NCBI GenBank assembly: GCA_964511405.1
Contig: CAZEFK010000076.1
Location: forward strand, 1 to 30,652
Direction of reading: 5' to 3'
DNA length: 30,652 nucleotides
DNA from: CAZEFK01 sp964511405
GTDB lineage: Bacteria; Pseudomonadota; Alphaproteobacteria; Elsterales; Elsteraceae
Of the stretch, positions 15,744-23,976 are shown one piece after another. The position numbers and the translations under genes were made by a program. The notes under the pieces are model-generated. The model had not been told where the DNA came from. It searched no databases and saw only the letters and a list, made by a program, of their open reading frames with translations. The number at the start of each line of letters is the position of its first letter. Position 1 is the stretch's first letter.

Positions 15744-16967
15744 TCATTCGGCGGCGGTCGCCAGCGGCACGCCCCACAGCCGCTGCGGCGTCGGCACGCC
15801 GCGCAGCACATGCAGCCCCAGGTCGTCGAGGGGGGCCGACGCGCGCTGGGCGACCGGATCGGTAACCAGCACCGGCCGGGCCAAGGCCTTGGTCATCTCC
15901 TCGGTACGTGCGGCCTCGTTCACGGCGCGGCCGACCAGCCCGAAACTGAGCCGGCCGCTGGTGCCGACATTGCCGAAGATGACCTCGCCCAGATGGAGGC
16001 CGATGCCGAAGGCGATGCGATCGGCCTCGTCGCGGCCGGCCGCGCGCAGCCGCTGCAGCCGGCGATGGCTGTCGCGCGCCGCGTCCAGGGCGCGCCGGCA
16101 GGCGGCCTCGGGCTCAATGCCGGCCAGCACCGGGAAGATGCCGAGCACGGCGTCGCCGATGATCTCCAGCACCTGGCCGCCGGCATCCAGGATCGCGCCG
16201 GCGGTGCATTCGCAATAGGCATTGAGCAGGTCCAGGAACTGATCGACCGGCAGGGCGTCGGCCAGCCCCGTGGAATCGCGCAGGTCGCTGTACCAGATCA
16301 CGGTGCGGATCCGCTCGCCGGCGCCGCGCTTGATGGTGCCGCTCAGAATGCGGCCGCCGACCAGGGCGCCGTGGAAGGTCTCGAGCGCGGTGCGGGCGAT
16401 CTGGTCCTTGATCGCGACGCGCAGGGTCAGCGCCAGCGGATGCAGGATCCAGCGCAACGCCGCTACCTGGCCCGCGGTGTAGCCGCCCGGCGCCCGGGTG
16501 GTCCAGGAGCTGACGATGCCGCCGGCGCTGGCCTCGATGTCCCCGGACGCGTACTTCACCATCATGCCCAGATATTCGGTGGCGCCCGCGTCGGCCAGCT
16601 CGCGGAAGATCGGGTAGGGGGCCAGCGGCTCGCGGTCGAGCCGCCACCGCATCTCGCCCACGCCGTTGCGCACCAGATAGAAGAAGGGCGTGCGCTGGAA
16701 CTCGATGCTCGGCTCCGCGCCGCCGCTGGTGAACACGTTCTTGGTCGCCCGGCCGTCCAGCCAGGTGATGGCCATGCTGTCGAACAGCGGGTGCAGGATG
16801 CGGAAGGCGATCTGCACTCGGTAGATCGGGATGCCGACGGCGATCAGCCGGTCCACGGTGCCGGCGACCAGATCGGTGACCGGCAGGTCGGTCAGACCGG
16901 CTTCGACGATCCAATGGGCCACGTTCAGCAGCGGCTGGCTGCCCGGTTCGATCAAGCTATCGCTCAC
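15744..16967 (-). CDS. Class III adenylate/guanylate cyclase, soluble, with Glu/Gly purine-site pair
   Basis: 407 residues, GTG start. The N-terminal 190 residues form an uncharacterised sensory region seen in alphaproteobacterial cyclases (YRVQIAFRILHPLFDSM, then SGDIEASAG). The catalytic domain spans about 215-385. Metal Asp228 (YSDLRDST) and Asp272 (IIGDAVLGIF) are present, as are transition-state Asn350 and Arg354 (VNEAAR). The purine-selecting positions are Glu268, where adenylyl cyclases have Lys, and Gly343, where they have Asp or Thr. A Glu at the first position is typical of guanylyl cyclases, so cGMP is a plausible product. No membrane helices are seen. It converges on Uma2 with an 18-base gap and follows padR by 84 bases. 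Confidence 0.9.
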   Translation of the reverse strand: MSDSLIEPGSQPLLNVAHWIVEAGLTDLPVTDLVAGTVDRLIAVGIPIYRVQIAFRILHPLFDSMAITWLDGRATKNVFTSGGAEPSIEFQRTPFFYLVRNGVGEMRWRLDREPLAPYPIFRELADAGATEYLGMMVKYASGDIEASAGGIVSSWTTRAPGGYTAGQVAALRWILHPLALTLRVAIKDQIARTALETFHGALVGGRILSGTIKRGAGERIRTVIWYSDLRDSTGLADALPVDQFLDLLNAYCECTAGAILDAGGQVLEIIGDAVLGIFPVLAGIEPEAACRRALDAARDSHRRLQRLRAAGRDEADRIAFGIGLHLGEVIFGNVGTSGRLSFGLVGRAVNEAARTEEMTKALARPVLVTDPVAQRASAPLDDLGLHVLRGVPTPQRLWGVPLATAAE

Positions 16968-17051
16968 GGCTCCCCGCCTTCGGCTGGAGCGCCAGCCTAC
17001 CGCCGGTGGCTCGAAAGCCCATAGGCTTGTAGGCGTAGGGCCGGCGCGGCG

Positions 17052-17648
17052 CTACCCGGCGGCGCGGCTGCGGCCGGCCGCGGCGTGATCGAACTGGGTC
17101 AGCATCCAGCGGCACCAGTCGATGGTCTGGCGCCGCTGGGCGACACCATATTGCAGGTCGGCATAGAGGCCGAAGTCCGGCGAGCCGACGTCCGGTGGGC
17201 CGCCGCCATGGCGCTCGTCCAGGGCATCGCCCGCGGCCTGCAGGGTGGCGATGTCGTGCTCGGCGGCGGCAATTTCCTGGCGATAGAGGCTCTCGGCGCG
17301 CGCCGGGTCGGTCAGCCAGACCGCCAGGGTCTTGATCGCCAGCTCCTGGCGCGGGGCCGACGACGAGGCCGGGCGGACGACCCATTCGGCCAGCAGGGAT
17401 CGGCCGGGCTCGGTGATGCGATAGATCTTCTTGTCCGGCCGACCACCCTGGGTCACTTCCTCATGACAAACCAGGCCGGCTGCTTGCAGTTTGGCCAATT
17501 CTGGATAAATCTGACTATGTTTCGCCGACCAAATAAAACCAAATGGCCGAGAAAAGAATCTGGAGATGTCATATCCCGACATCGGCTCTCTGGCGACTGC
17601 GCTAAGGATAGCAAAGCCGAGTGTCGTCACACCTTTGAAGTTCGGCAT
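17052..17648 (-). CDS. PadR-family transcriptional regulator
   Basis: 198 residues. An N-terminal winged helix carries PadR hallmarks: TLGFAILSAVAREPMSGYDISRFF, the recognition region HSQIYPELAKLQAAGLV, and the wing GRPDKKIYRITEPGRSLL. The C-terminal helical dimerisation part (about 100-190) matches the PadR C-terminal domain. PadR proteins usually repress detoxification or efflux genes in response to phenolics or drugs; no efflux gene is adjacent. The first third of the gene and its upstream region are clearly more AT-rich than the rest of the window. That hints at a different history, or at selection for an AT-rich control region. Autoregulation through the repeats at 17690-17742 is likely. 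It could also control the downstream cyclase gene. Confidence 0.92.
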   Translation of the reverse strand: MPNFKGVTTLGFAILSAVAREPMSGYDISRFFSRPFGFIWSAKHSQIYPELAKLQAAGLVCHEEVTQGGRPDKKIYRITEPGRSLLAEWVVRPASSSAPRQELAIKTLAVWLTDPARAESLYRQEIAAAEHDIATLQAAGDALDERHGGGPPDVGSPDFGLYADLQYGVAQRRQTIDWCRWMLTQFDHAAAGRSRAAG

Positions 17649-17689
17649 GGACTTTGACGAACCATGATAAATTTTACGCAGCGCCGGTT

Positions 17690-17742
17690 TGGCAAACTGT
17701 CGGTGCCGTCACATTCTGGCAACTGTCAGAACCGTCTGGCAA
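17690..17742. promoter_or_regulatory. Repeated TGGCAA motifs and an inverted repeat upstream of padR
   Basis: TGGCAA occurs at 17690, 17717 and 17737. Two copies share the longer form GGCAA(A)CTGTC (17691-17701 and 17718-17727). The middle copy is part of an inverted repeat at 17714-17731 (arms TTCTGGCA and TGTCAGAA, 7 of 8 pairs, 2-base spacer). They lie 40-95 bases upstream of padR, where an autoregulatory operator would be expected. The gap 17649-17856 also holds the AT palindrome TTTATATAAA (17771-17780). Confidence 0.45.
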
Positions 17743-17856
17743 TAGGAAACTCGCTCGCGATCATGGCGGTTTTATATAAATTTCCGGCAAGAAATTCACT
17801 ATTTGGGCTAGTCGCTAGGATAGGCGGCAAAGCTTGCCAAGTCAGGCTTTGGCCGA

Positions 17857-19035
17857 TCAACCGATCGGCGTCCAGGCCCCGTTCCCTGCATGCGACGCCA
17901 CGGCTGCGGCAATGAAGCGCACGCCGCGCAGTCCGTCCTCGACGGTCGGCACCGCCAGGGCCGCGGGGTCCGGCGCCCGGCCTTCGATGCGCGCCGTGAT
18001 CTGCTCGGCGGCATCGCGGTACAGCTGGGCGAAGCCTTCCAGATAGCCTTCGGGATGGCCGGCCGGGATCCGGGTGGCGTGGCCGGCGGCGGCGCCGGCG
18101 CCGGCGCCGCCGCGCGAGATCCGCTGCGGTGGCTCGCCCAGCCGCGTCAGGGTCAGGGAGTTGGGCTCCTCCTGATGCCAGGTCAGGCCGGCCTGGTCGC
18201 CATAGATCCGGATGCGCAGCCCGTTCTCGTTGCCGGGCGCCACCTGGCTCGCCCACAGCAGGCCGCGGGCGCCGCCGTCGAAGCGCAGCATGATATGGGC
18301 ATTGTCGTCGAGCCGGCGGCCGTCCACGAAGGTCGTGAGCTCGGCCGCAAGCTCGCGGACCTGCACACCGGCCATGAATTCGGCCAGGTTGACGGCATGG
18401 GTTCCGATGTCGCCCAGGCAGCCGACCGGGCCGCTGCGCGCCGGGTCGGTGCGCCAGTCGGCCTGCTTCTGGCCGGTCGCCTCGAGCGGCGTGGTCAGCC
18501 AGTCCTGCACATATTCGGCCTGGATCAGCCGGATCCGCCCGAGGGCGCCGGCCGCCACCAGCTCGCGGGCGTGCCGGACCATCGGATAGCCGGTGTAATT
18601 GTGGGTCAGGGCGAAGATCCGGCCGGTCCGCACCACGGTCTGGGCCAGGTCCTCGGCGTCGGCGACCGTGGTGGTCAGCGGCTTGTCGCAGATGACGTGG
18701 AAGCCGGCCTCCAGGAACGCCTTGGCGATCGGATGGTGCAGGTGGTTGGGGGTGACGATGGCGACGGCGTCGATCGGATCGGGCCGGTCGACCTCGCCGG
18801 CGATCATGTCCTGGTAGCTGGAATAGGCGCGGTCCGGCGCGATATGCAGTTCGGCGGCGCTGGCCCGGGCGCGCTCGGGATCGCTGGACAGGGCGCCGGC
18901 CACCAGCTCCCAGCGGTCGTCCAGGCGGGCGGCGATGCGGTGCACCGCGCCGATGAAGGCACCCCGGCCGCCGCCGACCATGCCCAGCCGCAGCCGCCGC
19001 GCCACGCCGCCGTCCTTGCTCGCTTCGATGGTCAT
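17857..19035 (-). CDS. Gfo/Idh/MocA-family NAD(P)-dependent oxidoreductase
   Basis: 392 residues. An N-terminal Rossmann fold (LGMVGGGRGAFIGAVHR, about 17-33) and VTPNHLHHPIAKAFLEAGFHVICDKPLTTT with the EKP-like DKP motif precede the C-terminal substrate domain. That domain has GCLGDIGTHAVNLAEF (catalytic Asp and His). The family oxidises hydroxyls of sugars, inositols and their derivatives. A Gly/Ala-rich insertion (ISRGGAGAGAAAGHATR) encoded by GCC/GGC tandem repeats near 18081-18112 sits in an external loop. The gene follows the sugar isomerase by 13 bases on the same strand, so the pair likely acts in one pathway: dehydrogenation and isomerisation of a sugar or cyclitol. The substrate is not resolved. 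Confidence 0.93.
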   Translation of the reverse strand: MTIEASKDGGVARRLRLGMVGGGRGAFIGAVHRIAARLDDRWELVAGALSSDPERARASAAELHIAPDRAYSSYQDMIAGEVDRPDPIDAVAIVTPNHLHHPIAKAFLEAGFHVICDKPLTTTVADAEDLAQTVVRTGRIFALTHNYTGYPMVRHARELVAAGALGRIRLIQAEYVQDWLTTPLEATGQKQADWRTDPARSGPVGCLGDIGTHAVNLAEFMAGVQVRELAAELTTFVDGRRLDDNAHIMLRFDGGARGLLWASQVAPGNENGLRIRIYGDQAGLTWHQEEPNSLTLTRLGEPPQRISRGGAGAGAAAGHATRIPAGHPEGYLEGFAQLYRDAAEQITARIEGRAPDPAALAVPTVEDGLRGVRFIAAAVASHAGNGAWTPIG

Positions 19036-19048
19036 GGTGTGGGTCCCC

Positions 19049-20104
19049 CTAGCCCAAGCCCAGCATCTTGCGGTTGGCCGCCTGGTCGGTGCCGGCCGCC
19101 GCGAAGTCGTCGAACGACTTCTCGGTCACTTGGATGATGTGGCTGGCGATGAACGGCGCGCCCTCGGCGGCGCCCTGGGCCGCGTCCTTGATGCAGCATT
19201 CCCATTCCAGGACCGCCCAGCCATCGAAGCCGTACTGCGACAGCTTCGAGAAGATGCCCGAAAAATCGACCTGGCCGTCGCCCAGCGAGCGGAACCGGCC
19301 GGCGCGGTTGATCCAGGGCTGGAAGCCGGAATAGACGCCCTGGCGGCCGGTCGGATTGAACTCGGCGTCCTTGACGTGGAACATCCGGATGCGCGGGTGG
19401 TAGAGGTCGATGAACGCCAGATAGTCCAGCTGCTGCAGGACGAAGTGGCTGGGATCGAACAGGATGTTGGCGCGCGGGTGGTCCTTCACCTCTTTCAGGA
19501 ACATCTCGAAGGTGATGCCGTCGAACAGGTCCTCGCCAGGATGGATCTCGTAGCAGACGTCGACGCCGGCGGCGTCGAAGGCGTCCAGGATCGGGGTCCA
19601 GCGCCGGCCGAGCTCCGTGAAGGCGGTTTCGATCAGCCCGGGCGGCCGCTGCGGCCAGGGATAGAGATAGGGCCAGGCCAAGGCGCCGGAGAACGTGGCG
19701 TGGGCGGTCAGGCCCAGGTTGCGCGACGCCTTGGCCGCCTTGAGCATCTGGTCGACCGCCCAGGCCTGGCGCGCCGAGGGATTGCCGCGCACCGCCGCCG
19801 GCGCGAACCCGTCGAAGGCGATGTCATAGGCGGGGTGGACGGCGACCAGCTGACCCTGGAGATGGGTCGACAGCTCCGTCACTTCGACCCCGGCGTCGGC
19901 CAGGATGCCCTTGACCTCGTCGCAATAGGTCCGGCTCTCGGCGGCGCGCCCCAGGTCGAACAGGCGGGCATCCCAGGTCGGGATCTGCACGCCGGTGAAG
20001 CCGAGTCCGGCGGCCCACCGCGCGATCGCGCCCAGGCTGTTGAACGGCGGCGCGTCGCCCGCGAACTGCGCCAGGAAAATCGCCGGTCCCTTGATCGTCT
20101 TCAT
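19049..20104 (-). CDS. Sugar phosphate isomerase/epimerase (xylose-isomerase-like TIM barrel)
   Basis: 351 residues of the AP-endonuclease-2 superfamily TIM barrel. Metal-binding residues are visible at strand ends: Glu in VCYEIHPGED, Asp/His in ILFDPSHFVLQ, His in MFHVKDAEF and Glu in AVLEWECC. It probably isomerises or epimerises a free or phosphorylated sugar, ketose or inosose in the cytosol. ATG 20104 has a strong GGGGAGG upstream. It is the first gene of a two-gene unit with the Gfo/Idh/MocA dehydrogenase, a pairing typical of inositol- and rare-sugar catabolism. No ABC sugar transporter is adjacent in the window. Confidence 0.92.
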   Translation of the reverse strand: MKTIKGPAIFLAQFAGDAPPFNSLGAIARWAAGLGFTGVQIPTWDARLFDLGRAAESRTYCDEVKGILADAGVEVTELSTHLQGQLVAVHPAYDIAFDGFAPAAVRGNPSARQAWAVDQMLKAAKASRNLGLTAHATFSGALAWPYLYPWPQRPPGLIETAFTELGRRWTPILDAFDAAGVDVCYEIHPGEDLFDGITFEMFLKEVKDHPRANILFDPSHFVLQQLDYLAFIDLYHPRIRMFHVKDAEFNPTGRQGVYSGFQPWINRAGRFRSLGDGQVDFSGIFSKLSQYGFDGWAVLEWECCIKDAAQGAAEGAPFIASHIIQVTEKSFDDFAAAGTDQAANRKMLGLG

Positions 20105-20141
20105 GGGTGCCTCCCCAAGCCGGCGGCGCCGGCCGTCTCAA

Positions 20142-20162
20142 TTATTTCGCGGCCCGAATTAA
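20142..20162. promoter_or_regulatory. Inverted repeat, candidate operator upstream of the sugar isomerase operon
   Basis: Arms TTATTTCG (20142-20149) and CGAATTAA (20155-20162) pair at 7 of 8 positions around a 5-base spacer, an AT-rich island in GC-rich DNA. It is 38-58 bases upstream of the isomerase ATG. On the minus strand a possible promoter, TTGACG (20191-20196) with a weak CTAGCG (20168-20173) 17 bases away, would place transcription start within the repeat. A second strict hairpin (GCCGGC arms, 20119-20133) lies in the leader. Confidence 0.35.
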
Positions 20163-20275
20163 CTGCACGCTAGCGACGGCCGCGGGCGACCGTCAAGCCG
20201 GCGTGCCGCACCTTGTCAGAGGAGCGGCCGGCGGTCGAGATTGACCGCAGGACCCTCGCCGCCGACCATCGCGCG

Positions 20276-20938
20276 ATGATCGACGGCATCTTCCTGGCCA
20301 CGCCCTGCTATGGCGGCCTGATTACCGAGCGCTACCTGGCATCGGTGCTGGCGTTGCAGCCGGCTGCCGCGGCGGCCGGGCTGGCGCTGGAGATCCAGAC
20401 CCTGGGCGACGATGCCCTGATCACCCGGGTGCGCAACCGGCTGGTCCGGCGCTTCCTGGATGGCGCCCTCAGCCACCTGCTGTTCGTCGATGCCGACATC
20501 GGCTTTCGGCCCGAAGCGGTGCTCCGGCTCAAGGCGTTCGCGGCCGACGTCGTGGGCGGCATCTACCCGGTCAAGCGGGTCGATCCGGCCGCCCTGGCCG
20601 GCCATGCCGACTGCCCGGCCCGGGCTTATGACTATGTCGTCGGGTGGGGCGACGCCGACGCGGTGGACGGGCGCGACGGCTTCGCCCGGGCGCGCTGGCT
20701 GGGCGCCGGGTTCCTGATGATCGCGCGGCCGGTGCTGGAGGCCTTGGGGGCAGGTTGGTTCGACACCGCAATCGACGACGGCGTCTACTTGTCGGAGGAC
20801 TATGCCTTCTGCCGGCGGGCGGCGGCGGCCGGTTTCGGGGTCTGGGCCGATCTCATGAGCCGGCTCAGCCACACCGGGCCGTTCACCCTGTCAGGAGACC
20901 CGGCCGGTGCGGGCGCAGGCCTCCAGGAACGCCCCTAG
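20276..20938 (+). CDS. GT-A-like glycosyltransferase domain protein (family 2-like)
   Basis: 220 residues if read from ATG 20276 (MIDGIFLATPCYGG), the start other members of this family use; a TTG at 20213 would add 21 residues with no better ribosome site. The N-terminal ATPCYGG, the FVDADIGF segment (a DxD-type metal motif, Asp-Ala-Asp) and the late LSEDYAFCRRAAAAGF resemble GT-A glycosyltransferases that use nucleotide sugars with a divalent metal. It is shorter than typical family-2 enzymes and lacks a membrane anchor, so it is cytosolic. Its last 48 bases overlap the 3' end of the convergent TPR-GT41 gene. The acceptor is unknown. Confidence 0.72.
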   Translation: MIDGIFLATPCYGGLITERYLASVLALQPAAAAAGLALEIQTLGDDALITRVRNRLVRRFLDGALSHLLFVDADIGFRPEAVLRLKAFAADVVGGIYPVKRVDPAALAGHADCPARAYDYVVGWGDADAVDGRDGFARARWLGAGFLMIARPVLEALGAGWFDTAIDDGVYLSEDYAFCRRAAAAGFGVWADLMSRLSHTGPFTLSGDPAGAGAGLQERP

Positions 20939-23245
20939 CGCTTCGACCGGCGCCGGATCGCCATAGAGCCGGGGCGCGCGGTCGCGGATCTCTGCCCCAT
21001 AGGCGGCGCGGGCCGCGGGATCGGCCCCCAGGGCCACGGCGCGGTCGATATAGTCGTCCAGATCGGTCGCGATGCGGTGGCCGAGCCCCATTTGGTCCAG
21101 GATCGCGGCGCTGTGGCGGCCGCGCATGAAGCGGCCGGGCAGGGTCACCACCGGCAGGCCGTGGGCGATCGCCTCCAGGGTGGTGTTGCAGCCCGACCAT
21201 TCCAGGCTGTCCAGGAAGATATGGGCGGCCTGGTGCAGCCCGGCATAGTGCTCGGCCGACATCGCCGGCAGCATGACCAGATGCCGGTCCGGGTCCAAGC
21301 CACGCGCCGCGAAGGCTGGGCGCAGCCGGTCCAGGAAGCGCTGGCCGGCGGCCGGCGATGGGCGGGCCAGGAACAGGAAGCGGGCGGCCGGCAGGCGCTC
21401 GGCAATGGCGGCGAACACGGCATCGTGCCGGGGCAGGAACTTCGACAGCGACTGGGTGCACAGATAGACGATGCTGCCGGGCGCCTGCGCCGCTGCCGGC
21501 AGCTCGGGCGCCGTCGCCGGCCCCGATACGGGCGTGTAGTGGATCGACAGGTTGGGCAGCCGCACCAGCCGTTCGGTGTAGTAGGTCTGGGCCTCGGGCG
21601 GCTCCATCCGATCGCTGGACAGGAAGGCGTCGAGCGTCGGATAGCCCGAGGTGTTGGGATGACCCCAACTGGTCGCCTGTACCGGCGCCAGGCGCAGCGC
21701 CGCCAGCCGGGCGCTGATCGGGTCCATGCCGATCTCGGGATAGATCAGGACATGCAGCCGGTCGGCGCGGATCCGCTCGGCGAGCTGCTCGAAGCCGATC
21801 GGCGCCTGCACGAAGCGGGCGAAGGCGGCGCGTGCGGCGCCGGTCTCGGCGTCGTCGGCGGTCCGCGTCATGTAGCCGAACAGCGCGAAGCGGCGGCGGT
21901 CGAGCTGCTCGACCCAGCCGCGCAGCGGCACCTTCCAGTTGGAATGGTCGGAGAAGAAGCCCGACACGAAGCCGACCCGGATGGGCTCGCCGGGTGCCGG
22001 CGGCGCGACCTCGGGCGGGACCGACCAGGCCGGGTAGCGCGCCGCCATCAGCGCGCACACCAGCCGGCCGTAGCGGTCCTGCAGGTCGCGATCGTCCTCG
22101 CCATGATAGGCGAGATGAAAGGGCTGGGCGACGCCGACCGCGGCGGCGGCGCGGGCGCGCCGGATCGGCGGCAGGGCGGCATAGTGGGCGGCCAGGGCGT
22201 CCAGGGCCTGGCGGTAGGCGGCGCGGCCCTGGGCGATCTCGTCCTCGGTCTCGGGGATCACCGGCAGATGGACGAAGCAGCCGGCGAGCCGCGCCTCGTC
22301 ATGGCCGGGATCGAGCGCCGTGGTGCGGGCGAAGCTGTCGGCGGCTTCGGCGCCGCGGCCGAGGTCGCGCAGGGCCAGGCTTCGCGTGAAGTGGGCGGCG
22401 GTCAGCCGCGGATTGATCGCCAGCGCGGCGTCTGAGGCGGCCAGGGCCGCTTCGAGCCGGTTGTTGCGGATCGCCAGGTTGGCGAGGCCGGCATGGGCCT
22501 CGGCCGCCTGCGGCTGGGCTTCGAGCGCGCGCCGATAGGTGGCCTCGGCCTCGTCGGTGCGGCCGATATCGGCCAGGGCGTTGCCCAGGTTGATCAGGAC
22601 CCCGGGCTCGTCGGGACGCACCACCAGGGCCCGCCGGTAGCAGGTGATGGCGGCGTCGTGCTCGCCGCGCAACCGGTGCAGCGAGCCCAGGTTGCGCAGG
22701 GCATCGACATGATCGGGGGCATGCGCCAGCAGCGCCTGGTAGGCGGGGATCGCCTCGTCGACGCGGCCGAGGTCGTGCAGGGTGGCGGCCAGGTTGAAGG
22801 TCGGGGCGATCGCCTCCGGGGCGGCGGCAATGGCCCGCCGATAGGCGTCGACGGCACCGTCGGCGTCGCCTTGGTGCTGCCGGGCCATGCCCAGATGGTT
22901 CCACAGCTGGGCGTCGCCGGGGCTGCGACGGAGCCCTTCGTCCAGGGCTTGGATCGCCTCGGCAACCCGGTGCTGCTGCACCAGCGCCTGGGCCAGGGCC
23001 ATGGTGCCGGTGGGCCACGCCGGCTGGCCGGCCAGCGCGGCGCGGAAATGCCGCTCGGCGACCGCCGGGTCGCGGGCATCGAGCGCCAGGATGCCCAGAT
23101 GGAGCAGGGCCTCGGGATGATCGGGCTGGCGCGCCAGGATGGCCCGGTACAGCTCGCCGGCCGGCCCGGCCCGGCCGGCCCGATGGTGATCCAGCGCCAG
23201 CGCGAAGGCGGCGTCGACCGTCACCGAGGGGGGCAGGGTGGTCAT
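20891..23245 (-). CDS. TPR-repeat GT41 (O-GlcNAc-transferase/SPINDLY-like) glycosyltransferase
   Basis: 784 residues. Residues about 10-310 are some eight to nine tetratricopeptide repeats (for example YRRALVVRPDEPGVLINLGN), a protein-binding solenoid. Residues about 420-784 form the GT41 catalytic region: VGFVSGFFSDHSNWKVPLRG, QATSWGHPNTSGYPTLDAF, and FLDSLEWSGCNTTLEAIAHG followed by LPVVTLPGRFMRGR. Eukaryotic OGT and SPINDLY share this layout and modify Ser/Thr of target proteins. In alphaproteobacteria TPR-GT41 proteins such as FlmG glycosylate flagellin, but no flagellar gene is visible here. It is probably cytosolic, with UDP- or CMP-sugar as donor. It lies last in a minus-strand series 29 bases after chaC-like. 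Confidence 0.9.
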   Translation of the reverse strand: MTTLPPSVTVDAAFALALDHHRAGRAGPAGELYRAILARQPDHPEALLHLGILALDARDPAVAERHFRAALAGQPAWPTGTMALAQALVQQHRVAEAIQALDEGLRRSPGDAQLWNHLGMARQHQGDADGAVDAYRRAIAAAPEAIAPTFNLAATLHDLGRVDEAIPAYQALLAHAPDHVDALRNLGSLHRLRGEHDAAITCYRRALVVRPDEPGVLINLGNALADIGRTDEAEATYRRALEAQPQAAEAHAGLANLAIRNNRLEAALAASDAALAINPRLTAAHFTRSLALRDLGRGAEAADSFARTTALDPGHDEARLAGCFVHLPVIPETEDEIAQGRAAYRQALDALAAHYAALPPIRRARAAAAVGVAQPFHLAYHGEDDRDLQDRYGRLVCALMAARYPAWSVPPEVAPPAPGEPIRVGFVSGFFSDHSNWKVPLRGWVEQLDRRRFALFGYMTRTADDAETGAARAAFARFVQAPIGFEQLAERIRADRLHVLIYPEIGMDPISARLAALRLAPVQATSWGHPNTSGYPTLDAFLSSDRMEPPEAQTYYTERLVRLPNLSIHYTPVSGPATAPELPAAAQAPGSIVYLCTQSLSKFLPRHDAVFAAIAERLPAARFLFLARPSPAAGQRFLDRLRPAFAARGLDPDRHLVMLPAMSAEHYAGLHQAAHIFLDSLEWSGCNTTLEAIAHGLPVVTLPGRFMRGRHSAAILDQMGLGHRIATDLDDYIDRAVALGADPAARAAYGAEIRDRAPRLYGDPAPVEALGAFLEACARTGRVS

Positions 23246-23274
23246 GGAACGGAAAATCCTTCGGTGCCGGCGGG

Positions 23275-23967
23275 CTACCGCGGCGGCGATGCCGGGGCCG
23301 GGCCGGCCATCGCTATCCGGACCAGGCGTGCCAGCCGGGTCAGCTTGCGGTCGGTGATGCCCAGCTCGGCCAAGTGATCGACCGTGCTGAACAGGTAGTC
23401 GGCGCAGCTGCCGAGCTCACCGCAGGCGCGCGCGATCGTGGCGGCGATCGTCGCCTCGTCCAGCTCGCCGGCCCAGCGCGGATGGGCCTGGTTGATGATG
23501 AAGCCGATGGCCTGGACGACGCCCTGGTCGGTCGCCACCGGCAGCCAGCGGGCGTGGTAGGCGTTGCTCACCATCTCGCGCCGCCACACCAGCCGGAGCT
23601 CGGACGGGGCCAGCGCCGGGTCCAGGCGGAAGGCAACGCCGACGCATTGGCCGCCGCGGGCCATCGCCAGCATCAGGCCGGGGCAGTCCAGAGTGCCGCG
23701 GCCGATCGTCGACCACAGGCAATAGCGCCGGTGATAGCCGTAGACGCGGCCGATCCGCCGCTCGGCGACCTCGATCACCGGGTTCCACATCAGCGAGCCG
23801 TAGCCGAACAGCCAGATGTCGCCCGGCGGGCCCGGCCGCTGGGCCAGCATGTCGGCGAGCTGGGCGTCGAGCTCGGCCGGGCTCTGGATGCGGCCGTAGC
23901 TGGCGGGATCCTGGCGGACCAGGTCGTGGATCCGGAAGCCTTCGAGGTCGGCCCGGGTCAGCGCCAT
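23275..23967 (-). CDS. chaC: ChaC-like gamma-glutamylcyclotransferase
   Basis: 230 residues. The family hallmark WLFGYGSLMWNP (about 52-63) forms the substrate-binding loop, followed by RVYGYHRRYCLWSTIGRGT, the segment LVWRREM with the catalytic Glu, and the C-terminal YLFSTVDHLAELGITD. ChaC enzymes act on glutathione, releasing 5-oxoproline and Cys-Gly in the cytosol. This member is full-length. It starts 9 bases after the RidA stop, so the two are probably cotranscribed, a loose stress and metabolite-repair grouping. Confidence 0.93.
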   Translation of the reverse strand: MALTRADLEGFRIHDLVRQDPASYGRIQSPAELDAQLADMLAQRPGPPGDIWLFGYGSLMWNPVIEVAERRIGRVYGYHRRYCLWSTIGRGTLDCPGLMLAMARGGQCVGVAFRLDPALAPSELRLVWRREMVSNAYHARWLPVATDQGVVQAIGFIINQAHPRWAGELDEATIAATIARACGELGSCADYLFSTVDHLAELGITDRKLTRLARLVRIAMAGPAPASPPR

Positions 23968-23976
23968 CGCCGTCGC

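Noticed and set aside
17664..17915. A possible small plus-strand gene in the gap upstream of padR
   Set aside because: No ribosome site, it overlaps the 3' end of the dehydrogenase gene, and the region is better explained as the padR control region.
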